In this document: piece by piece, positions 14,801-28,900 of the stretch
How the letters are laid out: every line of letters begins with the position of its first letter
How positions within the stretch are numbered: position 1 is the stretch's first letter
Source of the DNA: Unio delphinus
Taxonomy: Eukaryota > Mollusca > Bivalvia > Unionida > Unionidae
Direction of reading: 5' to 3'
Assembly (NCBI GenBank): GCA_029339505.1
Contig: JAQISU010000164.1
Coordinates: 434,001-498,000 of the forward strand
Length of the DNA stretch: 64,000 bases
Made by a program: the position numbers and the translations under genes
Notes under the pieces: generated by a model
Databases searched by the model: none
Seen by the model: only the letters and a program-made list of their open reading frames with translations
Told to the model about the DNA's origin: nothing

Positions 14801-17376
14801 AAACGAATCAGCATTAATTCTACGATGATGAACATCCATTGGTTTGGGGGGGGGGGAGAATCTCTTTCCTGTAGGTAAAAGTGTAGGAACTTTGCACCTG
14901 AGCCTCCCCAAGTGCTTATATTTTCTAAAACAATCATATATGTTTATTCAGCTTTCCTATCAGCAGACAAAATTTCTGGACTTGGGGTACCTTTTCAATG
15001 TACTTAGATCCTATCACATGTCTGTAAAAATAATATTCTTTAACACTTTCTTCATTTAAAAGCTATCTCCAGATTCATTTTTATACCATTATTTTCAGTA
15101 CAGAAATGGCCATATAAACAAATACTCTTTTTTTTTCTTATTGACACAAAAAATATTGTTCTTTATCTGTAGCTTAGACTAAATTCTGAGGAATAAGTGC
15201 TAACCTTCACTATATCCTTAAGTCCTTTCTCCTTAATACCCATGTCCTCTACAGGGTCAATGAGGGGCAGACCATCTGGAAATCTCTTTTGCACCTCCTG
15301 AAATATTTCGTAATTTAGTTATTCTTAAATAATAAGTAAATGTTAGCATTGCTGTACAAAGTAAACAAGATAAACGATGAGATATTTGCTCACAAAAACA
15401 TATTCCCATCTCACCTGCACCTTACCCTTTTGACAAGATGATGAGTCTATTAATAAAATAAAACAAAACCATTGATGCTCAAAAAAGAATTTCTGAGAAT
15501 TAAAGATGGACCAATTCTTTTTTTCAACTGCTGAGTGTTGAAACCATCTCTAATAGAGAAGATTTTCAAATTATCCACTATGGCAGCCATATTGAACCTA
15601 AGCCATGTACCATTTTCATTTAGGCTTTGACACTAAACCAAACAAATGTGGACTTTGGTGAGAATTCAATGTTCTGTGAAGGTCAGTGCTGCAGACCACT
15701 CGACCACCCGAGACCACCATAGGTGAACTAATGCATTACATTTTACATTTGTAATTTGATAACTGTTGAAAAAGACAGTGTGACAGATGAATGGAGATGA
15801 TCACAATGATGCACATAATGATTCCAGATGCTTTATAAAAAGCATGGGAATAAAAACTAGGATAACATGTTTGTAAAACATGTGTTCCCATGCTTTCATG
15901 TTCTAATCTTCATTTCTATGTTCGAGCATAGTTCATTGATGGTAAGCACTGCTCATGGGAAAATATCAGCTGAGTATACACATTTGTGTTTTCATAATCA
16001 GCAAGTATGTATATGTATTGTACAGTTCTAAAATGGTGATCACAATAGTTATCACCCAAGGGTCAAATCATTGGGATAGGAGATGGACCCCTGAACTAAT
16101 ATACACTGCATGTGTTTAGGATCTCAAAAGTGTTTAAATTTTGACAGGGTATGTAAGCAGTTATGAAAAAATACATATCAGATAAGCACTATATTTCTAC
16201 CTGCCTGACTATACTGGCACTTTAACGGTGATTGACTGAATTCAATTATGTGCAGATAAAATATATTCAAATGCTGACTTGAAATTAATTTGTGGGAATT
16301 CTTGTGCATTACTGTGTGCAAATTCGCACTAATACCAAGAAGCATCTCTGACGCAAGCAACCCAGGCTATCCTGGGTGGGTAACAAACCTGTGACCCTTG
16401 GATAACAAGACCTACCACAGCTTCCAGGAAGATCTATCAGAGCCACACAGTAATGTCTTTAACTGCAATAAGTTTCAGTTGTAGTAGACAATGCTTTATT
16501 TATGCCACAGATGCATTCCTTAGGTTGGGGCATAATTCAAAATCGACTGTACTTTATCAGTGAGCAATGAGATTCATGAGCTGTGCATAAGTAACAACAC
16601 ATGGCATGTTGGTACAAAATGAATGTTATTTCTTCATTATAAATGGCATTAAAATGGAAGTACCTACACCAAATTAGAATATTGTGAGTATCACCTGTGT
16701 TAATAACTAGATCAGTTTTGTCACAATATAGATTTGGTGTCAACACATTATCAGAGTGAGTGCCAGCATCTATGCTGAGTCCAGGGACTGCTTTGGGGTT
16801 GCCTTAAAAACTTAAAGTGCTGGTGTACCGTAAAGTCCACAATCAACCAACCAGCTTCTACTGGTGCCAGCATCTCTGCGAAGCCCAAGGAACTCTTTGA
16901 TCCTTACTACCGAGTAAGACTGTGAAATACACTACAATATCTGCAAAACCTTTGTCAGAAACTTTTGGCAAGCATACTTTAGAGTACCAGTGGCAGTAGA
17001 AATACTTCCTGGAAACTGTTACTGAAAGTACTGGCATTTAGTAATTTAAATCAGCTAAGAAATAGATTTAGAAACAAGAGGATTATTTTAAATATTAGCT
17101 GTCAAAGTTAGTAATCTGTAGATGTCCAACTTTTTCACATCTACAAAAAGAGTACAATGTCTTGCATATTATATGCCTGCAGGATGTTAAACAGTTCTGT
17201 GTAAATTACTATTTTGTTTAAAAAACATTTTTCTTTTTCAGTCACTGTGAATGTGACTTATAGGCTCCAAAACTATTAAAATTTTTACATATTCCACATT
17301 CAAGCAATCAATAACATTTGATAATTGTCAATGGTGGAGAACTTGAAGGTAAAAAATCAGGAGGTACAAGAGTGAG

Positions 17377-17460
<84 letters not shown>

Positions 17461-20400
17461 TGATAAAGATGTTTACTTTTGTTATTTCAGTCCATTGTAT
17501 GTTGATTTGTATTTCTGCAATTGTTCATTTATTTGTCCTTAAGTGCCAAATTTGCTAAGAAGAATAGCTTCAAGGGTTGATGCTGACAGACTGGCTCTTT
17601 GGCTGGTTCTGTTTTTTTTCTGATGATTGATAGTGCTCTCTCAGCATTGCTGCTGCTGTGCAGTATTGAAAGTATTGATATCATTACTCCCCTGGGTTGG
17701 AAATACCAGTTGGTCAGATCCATCCTTTTTTTCCCCTGAGAGCAACTCACTAAAGGATAACTTACTTATTCATGCAAGCATTGAAGATGTGTCTAAACAA
17801 TCTGTTATATCATTTAAGGACCTGAACCTTTTCTCCAACCGAATGGAAGGAATCAACACTGATGATCTACATAGAGTTTCAGCTTTACCAAACCTATAAT
17901 TTTGATGCAGAATTGAACATGGAAAGAGCAGATCATCAATGGCATCTATATGTCCTTGCATCACCTTTACAGCTGTTGGAATATTCTGTAGAAGTCATGA
18001 ATTTTGTGTCCAAAGCTGAATTCTTTGCTGCCAACACTTTGGTAACACGGCTGTCTGCGTTTTTCAAGTGCTTGCCAGCAACAAAAAAAACGTTTCTTTT
18101 TAATATTGAAAAGTGGATCAATGAAAATATCTACAGTAGACAAGCCATAAAATGGGCTGAAAGATAAAGTTAACATTACTGAATGCATAATAGTTATATC
18201 CAAAAATAAAGATCAAAGGCACTCTTTTAACATTGGAAAAAGGGGGGAAAAAAAACGAAACAGTAATATATGACATAAATACAAAGTGTCTAAAGTTGCT
18301 GTACTCAAACTGAAATATAGATATTACTCACTTGTATTGATTTACCAACACTCTGTCTGTTGTCAAGAGGCCTCAGGTCCTGAGGAAGGTAGAGACGGAC
18401 AGCACTGATTGCCTGTATCAGGTGTAATAGAACAGGAACCACCTACGGGATAAAACAGTTTTTAATGGAGTTCCTATATTACTGTTCTGATGTAGAAAGA
18501 TTATATAACCTTCAAAACTGCAAGCACTTCCTTTGAGAAATATTCAAGCATTTTTGTTTATATGTGTGTGTGTGTGTGTGTGTGTGAGACTTTTATTAAG
18601 TCATGCTATCACTGTACCTCAATGACTGCAATACAAATTAAAATTTCTCCAAAATATTTTAAAGCATTTCTGTCTGTCTATATCTATGCATGGATGGATG
18701 GATGAATATATGAATGCACAATCTCAAAATATAACCGAATTTTAAAAAGTGGGAGAGGGAAAGAGGCAGAAAAATAGAAGAACATGTGTTCAAATTACCT
18801 GCATCTCCCCTTTACTTCCAGCAGGACATGGTTTGATTAAAGCTGAGTTACCACTCCTGGCACTTTCTTTTGTCAGATTCAGCAACACCTCTACAACATA
18901 GCTTGGTCCTGAATCACTGGTCTGTCCGAGACGTAAAAAATTTGACATACAGTGAACCTCTGATAAACTGAAATCCACTCATTATCAAAGTTTTATTTGG
19001 TACCAAAAAATGTATTTCCTTCTTAAAGAAATCCCCCCCCCCCACTACAAGAAAACCAAACAAAAATTATTAGTCCTAAATTTCAATTTTGCACTATAAA
19101 ACATCCATGAAACCTAAACTCATTTCAAAGTTGGAAATGCACTTATACTTCTAAATTCTGTAAAATATTTATAGTTATGGTCTAGAAATATCTTGTAGAC
19201 ATGTGTTAAGTAAAACACACCTGACCCACACTGGCCAGATTATTTATGGTTAGCAAATACTGTAATGGGTGTCTCAGTGAGTCAAGGAAGTGCAAATTTA
19301 TAATGGGAATGCAAATATACACAATAAGCAAGATGCATGTCTACACAGTTTCGGGCCAACAACAGGCTAATCTGTAGTCGTTGCACCTTAATGAATGGTC
19401 AGTTAATTTGTTATTAACTCTTGATGCTAAGCCAATTAAGAAAGATTAAGTTTACCTGGATATTATCATTAAAAAAAATTAAAATACCATGACTTTAACC
19501 AGGCCTGTAGCTTTTAATACTGTGCCAATAGAAACAAACAAAACTACATTTTCATTACATGTTGAACAAGTAAACAATTTTCTTATTTTATTTGCACTCC
19601 AATACACTCAGAGACCTACGTGTTCTCTCTTAATTAAATTATTCCTCTCTTGTCAAATAAGCACTTTCTTTCTTGTCTTCCCCTCACGAACACACCAACC
19701 ATGAACAAATTCTGACTCTCAAATCATATGGAAATGTTAACTTTTTCTGACTTCACAAATTTATTAATTTTTTTCTAACAAAAATTAAAGTTAGTATTGT
19801 TCATGACATTTTTTTTTCATAATTGCAACACCTTATGTAAACCAAAAATCTCTCAAAACCAAAATTTAATTTCGAGGGGGGGAGAGACATTCTACTGTAT
19901 TCAGAAATTTCTGTATTTTATTATCATAATATTGGATCATGTGTTTCACATAATTTTCTACTTTCATTAAATAATAAGAAGCACTTCATTTCTTATTTAT
20001 ATGAAGTTATGACAAGATCCTTCACACAGATTAAACATATATTGTGCAATAATCATGTCAAGCCTACAAACATTAGATGACATTGGAATTTGATTTTTAA
20101 AAACTGAACCTGAGAATCTAAAAAGATCCTGTGCCAACCAAATATTGGCGTGTTTCTTTAAAAAAAAAAAACACAATGTGAGCAAAATATATTAAGTACA
20201 TCAAAACCAACAAGATGATGGAGTAAACTATATGTTAGTTCTCATCAAAACATCTTAATGTTTGTCAAAGTGTGCAGAATGTAGGAAGTTCATAAATATT
20301 GATAACTGAAACTCCTAACAGGAAAAGGCACATCCAGACCACCATTAATATGTCTTTTAAGATTCATCAAAATATTCTGAATGAACCTGAAGATTACCTC

Positions 20401-22365
20401 CAGAAATTAACAATGAACAGAAGGATAAACAAATGGATGAAAACAATTAAGAGTTCTCATGAAGGGACTGATGTTCTACTGTGTGAAAAGAATTTCCAAG
20501 AAATCAAACTAAAACCATTTCTTCATTTTAATTGCCAACAACTGAAACAATCTCTGATTATTTTAAAGGATAAGACTTTAAAATTGACCACTGTGGCAGC
20601 CATATTAGATGTAAGATGGTCTCAATTTCAATTTTGGACCAACTAAACACCCATTGAAGATTGGTAAAAATCCTATACCAATACAACCAAACATTCAGAA
20701 GAATTAGTGACAAAATTATCAAATTGTTCACTGTAACAGCCACATTTGAGGTCAGATTCGAACAATTTTCATTCAGGGCCAAGGGGGATTAGCAATAACA
20801 CGATTTTCAAGATGGCTGCCAAGATGGAAATAATTGTCAAATCAGTTGCATCAACTACCAACTAGGCATCTTAAGAAGTCTTCCAGTGACAAGATTTTCA
20901 AGATGGCTGCCATAGAGGTCATATTTGACATCAGAGTCGCAACATTTTTATTTAGAACCAGGCATCATAAAAAGTCCTTTTAGTGATAGGCCTATGTTGA
21001 TAGTGGATGTCAGAGCGAAAACACTTTTTTTGTCAGGACCAACTAAACATCACCAGATGTCTTGTGGCAAAAACCCCACATCAAAATGACTTTCTGCTCA
21101 GGAGGTGTAGCAATAAAACACTTTCAAGATGGATGCTGTGGTGGCCATTATGAATGTTTGAGCAGCACCATGTACATCAAGACCATCTACACCTTGGGAT
21201 AAATGTGTTTCAAGTTTTACGGCAATTCTCCAAGTAGTTTATGGGGAGTAGTGATAAAAAATATGTGCTAATGGACATCAGAGGACACAACATGCTGTCC
21301 CATTAGTTCTTCTGATCTATGACCGGTAGTGTTAGAACTCAAATGAAGAAGGGAAAACCTGAACCACTAGCCTAATGGGTCTACCAAGTTTCACAGAGAT
21401 ATCCTAAATGCTTTTGGAGTTATTCTCTGGAAACGCAAGATTTAATAATGGTTGGATGGATAAACAGACAGGCAGACAGTTGAAAATGTTGCAGATATTG
21501 AAATTAACAAATCGTGACTATATAAACTGCATATCTACACCACATGTCTAATATATGTATGAAAACTCACAGCAATATCTTAAAGAGGCCTTGCATTTTG
21601 CAAGGAAATGAAAGTGTGGATAATGGAAAGATGGTTGGACTAATGGATGAAAAAATTACAAATTCAGAAACCAAAGAATTAAACGGCACAAAGTTACATC
21701 TGGATCTTGCATATCTTGAACTGTTTTGGAATTCTCCTCCAGAAAAAGAAACATGATGCACTAAAGCAATAAAAATATGGAAAAAGAATTTCTGAATAGC
21801 AAAAGGCACATTTACACCACTAGACTGAAACTGGAGTGAAAATAATGGATGGATGGATAAAAACAATATTGAAAATTAAACACTTGATATTACACAAGTG
21901 GACTATTAAACCAATATCTAAACAAAATTTAACAAAGATATTTTGAATGATGCTGGAGTTGTGACTCTGGGATGGAATCCATTATTATATTTTTCACCAA
22001 TTTCATTAGATATAGGATTAAAAGCCTGTAGAATACTCAATGGCTACATGCAGTGTCCAAATACAAATGAGATGACATTCCTTGGTCTGATTTTTTTTTT
22101 GTGCAAAATAGTGACATGCTACACATCATTCTAAATAACATTATATATACCTTGCTTTGATTTGCTTTCTTCTGGAAATTTACCACCATTCCCCAACCAA
22201 AGTCAACTTCTCCATTTTTAACCTGTGAAAATCAATATGAAAGGTAAATTATTTTTTATTTTTTTTCTTCTAAATTAAATATCATCAGACTCCATATATT
22301 TACAAGTTCAATTACACAGATTTTCCCTAAACAGTTTTAACATTTTTTTAGATGATAAAGAAAAG

Positions 22366-22449
<84 letters not shown>

Positions 22450-22856
22450 TGGTGGGGAATGAGTCTACTTTAGTTATGTTGGTGACTATTTTATACTAAA
22501 CAAGACTGTCTCTCTGTAGGATAAAGTTTGTAATAATTTCTATATATATATTCTGGTAAAGGTGGTCACTGTATTAAATTCTATATACTTATTTCCCCCT
22601 TCAAAAGCCTTCAATTTATTGTTCTCTTTTTCCTAAGTATGTGTCACATAGTTTAGCTCAGTAAGTCCAGAGGGATGGAGCATTTAATAATGCTGACCAA
22701 AATCATCACACTTTTGTTGTCCTAAATGTTTTACTTGTTTCTATTAGTAACCACTGCTAACCTTGTATGGCTATTTATTGACCCAACACAGTTTCATACT
22801 AGGTCATTTTGTCTCTGTGGTCATCCTGGCTCTGTGTGTGCATGTGCATGTGTATG

Positions 22857-22924
<68 letters not shown>

Positions 22925-25900
22925 GGAAAGTACATTATTTAGTAAATCATGTTTCTCAGATAATTACATAACCAATCACATTTATGTTTGGAAATAAACT
23001 CTGCAATGTCTCAGGTAAGCCTTCCCGCGAATGACAAACTTTTGTCTTGCAATCTGCCAACCCAAACCAATCTCCCTCTAAGTTCAAACTTCTCCTTAAT
23101 GGAAGAAGTGCATTCAAATTGAAAAAAATTAATGAATCTTCCATTTATTTTTTTGGGAAATAGAAACACTTACTGAAGCTGATTTTTTTTTGAGAGAGAG
23201 AGTGTTAAAGGGAAAGAACTACAGCTTTTGTATGCTTCTTTATTAAAGGTAGGCTTTAATGAAATAGCAAAAATGAAAAATACAGCAACAAATTTCTGAT
23301 AAATTAAAAACTGCAAATACAATAAAAGCAAACAAATAAGGTGTAGAAAATAGTTCAGCAAGTTTTATTTTTTATTTCATTCTGTTCAAATAAAGACTGT
23401 ACAAGTACATCCACCAGAGATGATGTAATTACACCAACATGATTGTCTTTCATGTATGCCTCAACAAAAATAATATGGCTTGTAAAAGTGCAAACAGTGA
23501 TGGTCAATGTAATGACTGGTCATGGAAATGGATTATTCATCATGAAATTTAGCAACAGCTTTAAAATAATTCATGAAATGCATTTGCATTTTGTTCCATT
23601 TGTTTATCATTCATCATTATTCTTTGCATTGTGCTCCATTTCCTGAATTTGCATTCATTATTTGAATTCTTTCTGAAATTTGTTTGCCTTCATTCTACAT
23701 TCTGTTTACATTCAGTATATGTTTCACTTGCATAATTACCAATTTTTGGGTTTCAGAGTCTTTTCTGTGGTCATTTTATTTCATGTTCGCTGTTTGTAGG
23801 AAATGGTTAGTGTTATAGTTATCAAAGTATCTGATTAGGACATGCAGGCTTTACTGGGCCTTGTGTGTATCTAAGTTAATGTGGTCACTGTATTTACCTT
23901 GACCAGTCTGCCAGGCTGCAAGAAGGGCAGAATGTACTGAGGTTTGTGTAAAAACTTTAGCAATTCCTTGCCCAGGTTGTCTAGCTGTTGTCGGACTTTG
24001 TAGTAAGATGCCACCTGCTCCTCATTTGGCACCACCAGTAGTTTGTACTGCTCCTCAGTTTTCATAAGTTCTAAAAAAGGAAAGAAAACAGGGTTGTCAC
24101 TATGGCACACATCTCTATTCTGAATGCAGCAATGTTTGGATCATTCCCAATTTTAAATGTCTTTGGAAATGTTGTGTCAGAAATATTTCTTGCAAATATA
24201 CTTTAATAGAGCTGTAGCTATTGGAGATATAGTTTTCCTGGGTAAATGAACAATAATAACATTCCATAATGAAAACCAAAACAACTGGGATTTAAGATTT
24301 CTTAAACCACTGTTTAAAATTTCAGTGTGTAATTATTTCTAACATAAAATCTGTGACAACAGTCTTTGCAAATGAGATTCAACATTAAAAAAGTTAACAT
24401 CTGGCATGTGGAAAATTTTTGAAAACTGACAAGTCAGTCGAATGAAATGTGATATTGTCAAAACAGCATGAAAAACTCCATTTCTCCACAGAATGATTTG
24501 GTACTAAGTTAAAACCTTGTTTATAAGTTATGTGGACTCAGTGATCAGCTGATTTTGTTCATATAATTCAGAATAAACTGCCTGCATTACAAACCTTCAC
24601 AAAAAGTTGTGGAACTTACTTTCCATGAGGTCTGGGATGGCAGTGTAGTTTTGGAACTGGTAGAAAGAGCGCTCCAGCATGTACTCTGGGTTAATCTCCT
24701 CCACTCGCAGCAAGTTCAACACCATGTTATATGTCAAGTGGAAAGCACTGTTCAGTGGATCCGGTTGACCCTGATGACACATTAAAAGTTTATACAAAAT
24801 TATTTTATATAAATTGTACTTCACATTGAAGAAAAAATAATCTTAATGTTTCGATGCTAGTATGGACTTATTTCCTAAATGGAAACAAGAAGCTGGTCAG
24901 GGTTTGCATGCAAGTTACATTACATAACTCACAAATCTAAGGTTAATCATGGATGTGGACACACAATGTTGAATGTATGGATAGGTATCTTGGTACCAAA
25001 GTGACAGCTACATTGAGCTTCTTCCAAGGTAGGCTCAAGCGTAACGTGTAATTTAGTGAAAAAAAGCATAATGATTATGCGTTACATAATGATTCACAAC
25101 CTATTTTAAACATACTAGCTGTGAGTCCCCCTCCCCATGAACACTATTTGTTGAAGTAAAAAAAAATCATCTGTTAATAATTATGTGAATTTCATTTTTA
25201 CACAAAACCTGAACATTATCAATGATGCCTTCACCATTACCACTGTAAAGTGATACCTGTTTCTCACCATACAGGTGGGACAAAAAAAACTTGGCATGGT
25301 TTACTGTGAAAGTTACCTCTAGTCTGCCTTTACCTTGATAATCATTTTGCCTACAGCTGGACTCATCTTCTCATCCACCATTAGAATAACTATTCCTCGA
25401 TCATCAAGACCACGTCGACCAGCTCGTCCACTCATCTGAATGTACTCTCCAGAGGTCACCTACAAGAATAAGAGCTGAATTTACAGATCATATTTTTTTC
25501 AGTTTTGGTAGCAAAAAAATTCCACAGAATGCTATGTCTCACCTACTGCACTCCAAAATTCCTTGCACTGTCAGCAGTGCATGAAAAGAAGTCCACTGTG
25601 ACCTTTTGTGGCTCTAACATTACATGACTGTACATGCATTTAATAGTGTCAGCGAAACTAAGCTCAATGCAAAAACTTAACATAATCAGTAAGCATGATA
25701 TGTAGGCCAATGTGACCTATTTTATCCATTTTTATGTTTTTACCCACCAAGACAAACATGCCCAATCAAGTTTTATGACTACATACAACAATGATTCACA
25801 AGCGAGACCAAAATATCTACATATATCAGTATTTACCAGATCGAATACAGAAATCCATTTTTAATTAAGAGACAGCTGCATAGCTATTACAACCCTGAAA

Positions 25901-28900
25901 CAGAGCATAAAAATAAAATAGTCTGTTATCTTTAAGTCATCTATTTTTACCTCAAAAAAAGAACTTCCTAATTATGGAAGACAAAACAAAACAAACTAAC
26001 AAAAAATCCCCAGATATTGTTGTTATTGTGCAGTTTAAAACCATTGTTTTAGCACCAGACACTATACATTGCATCCAGTATAAATGGAGGAGGAAGAACC
26101 TGGGAAAACCCCAAAAAGAATCACTTTTCTCAAAAGAAACTACTGGTGAGCTTTCCTCTATACTCACATTAGTGAGCTGATGACTCAAACCCATGCAAAT
26201 AAAGGTTAGACGTCAGTGATCCAGCCCTTTAGACCACTCAGTCACTCAAGGTCACACAACCGATTTTCTGATGTAGACTATATCTATATTTGGCTGAATT
26301 TGGTTAAATTATGAATTAGAACTACCAAACATCAAATAATGCATTTCCATCTCCAAGACATGAAAAAAAATGTTATCAACTGCTGAGCAAGTTATTTAAG
26401 TCATCTCCAAATCTATTAAAATTTCATAAAATGTTACAAGTGCATTGTAAACATCCTGCTCAGACCACCAATTTGCCCTATGGGTCTTGAACTGATCAGC
26501 TTGTGCTGGGAAACCAATGTTTGTAAAAGACTGGAATTCAGGTGCCATGGCTACTCTAAATGATATTGTTTTAAATCCAAATCCTTCAAAGTTTCATCAA
26601 TACAAGCAACTTTCATATAAAACATATGAAGATGATCAACATGGGCCATAACTTCATTCTAAATGGATCTGACAAGACTATACCCATAAAAGGCACATCA
26701 AAGTTTATAAAACAATTGCATTCACATTGCATTGCATTCAAACATACTGAATGGTTCTTGAGTTAAGCTGATTACATGTAACATCCCACGTAAAAAGTAT
26801 ATAGTGAATTTTGCAAGGGCCATAATTCTTTCCAAAATGGAGTAGATCGGACAATAGCCATAAAATGCAAATCAAAGTCTATGAAACATCAAATTGTATC
26901 AGAATATGTTCAATGGTTAATGAGAATTGCTGATTGCAAGCAACATTCCAAGTTTCATGTGAAGACAAGAATTTGCATGACAAGGGCTATAGCTCTATCC
27001 AAATATGAGTATTGCTAGGTACAGTAGTCCCCCTCTTATGCAGTCACCTTTGCTGCACCGGGAAAGTGGCCTTATAAGACGGGTGGCCGTTCCAGAGGGG
27101 GGCTAAATTTATTATGAGAAGAACATGTATATGTAATGTACGTAGTAAGAAAGCTACATACTTCAAAACATTAAATATCTTCGTCTAAATGAAACATTAT
27201 TCATTACAAGGTTCGTTTTGTTATAATAACAAATTTATTTCAATTGAATATACGTTACTATTTTATCTTTCTTGGCATAAGTGTGATATGTGAGCAGGAA
27301 TTGTTGTCATGCACATTGCAAACGGATTCAAAAACGTCATTTACATCTTGGTACATACATAATGATCTTTCCATTTGCTCCATTTTCCCACTGCTGCTGA
27401 AAAACCTTCTTATCGGTTATGACTTTGTTTATTTAAATTATTTCAACATAAACTTGTCTTTTCGAGTCTTTCCTACATACAATTAATCGGCATTCCCCCC
27501 CTCCCCGACGTCATCGAGTAGAATAACCGACGACTTTCTTCTAAAATAATGTATCCGTTAATGTGATGACATTTTAATGTTTGGTAATGTTTTATTCGGT
27601 TGTTGCTGACTGTATGCGATTTAATTATGCAGACAAAACTTGTGTAGAGCGTACAAAATCAAGTCATCATAAAGGAAAAACCATGTGTGGTCACGTGATT
27701 TTTCCGGTCTTTGTCTGATACCCTGTTGTTTTTTTAAGGTTCTCTGTGTGTGCCAATGAACAAAATCTATTTTTAGCCTATGCTGACCCTGTTATGATTA
27801 TAACAATTACGTCTGGTTATAATCATCAAAGAGAAGAACTCGACATAGGTGTTAAACCCTAAACTCTATCATAACATTATTGAGCCCATTTCCTGTAAAC
27901 ATCAACTTTTACAGATAATGATATACTATAAATCTTTAGTTGACACTTTTAACGGCAACTTGACACTCAGAGACGTGTATCTATGATAGAGATAATCAAA
28001 ATTGCTTACCTTACGTCAAGATTTGAATTAATTTTTGTTCTGGATACATTTGAAGAAACAAAAGTGGCCGTTCATGAGGGGGATATTTTTCATTTTTTGT
28101 ACTAAAATGCTGGCCGCTGGTCGCGTTAGACGGGTGGTTGCTCTTGAGGGGTACTTTTGAATACAAACTCGTCGGTGCCAAGGGATTCTGGCCATAAGAA
28201 GCGGATGGCCGCTGGTCAGGGGGGCCGTTCAAGAGGGGGACTACTGTATATTTGATTTATGTTTGATTTAATTTAATTGTTTCTTTGTTAGTTTAAAAAA
28301 TTTCTTATTCTATTACATGCTATTGTCATGTAATTTTATTTGATGGATTTATATCATTTTTCCAGAAATTCAGTTCAGTTATTCATAATAGAACTTTGTA
28401 TCTAATGCTGACCTAGTTCCTATCCTTGATTCACAAGTTGAAGTGAACAACTTTTTAAATTTTTAAAAATTCTTTCTTTGAGTAGCTGGGTAGAGTGGAA
28501 TCGAGGCTGTACTTGAAGTACATGACAAATAACATGTAGAAATTATTTTGAAACTCTGGTTTTACCAGAGGATTGACATGCATCCAGGCATCTGTTTTTC
28601 ATAGAAGCCAGATTTAATATTGATATATTGAAAAATAATTGTATTCTTGCCTTAACCCTGGAGATGTTCAGGTGTTGTTTGTTGTGATCAGTTTGAGTTT
28701 TATTATTAAATTTTTTTCTCAAATTATTTGGATTCAAAGAGATCATTTTTCCCTGGAAATATTTGTGTTCTAAATTAATTCTTGGACAAAGACAGTTACA
28801 GAAGTTTACAAAATTCAAACACTTGAATATTATTTTCTGTGATTCAACAAAGATTTGTTGATAAATCAGTACTACACTAACCACAGCTTACATCATTGCC

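Larger units (their letters stand above)
15298..18331 (-). other. MTR4 intron 19
   Basis: It holds a dispersed-repeat piece at about 15540-15660, the TA run and the hAT remnant. In 15700-17370 nothing convincing is seen. Confidence 0.6.

Noticed and set aside
17380..17458. Tyr-Ile repeat ORFs over TA microsatellites (also near 22862 and 56200)
   Set aside because: The peptides come only from the TA dinucleotide run; there is no coding context.
20299..20646. 115-aa plus-strand ORF
   Set aside because: It overlaps the dispersed repeat block, has low-complexity Lys/Ile/Thr content and no recognisable family.
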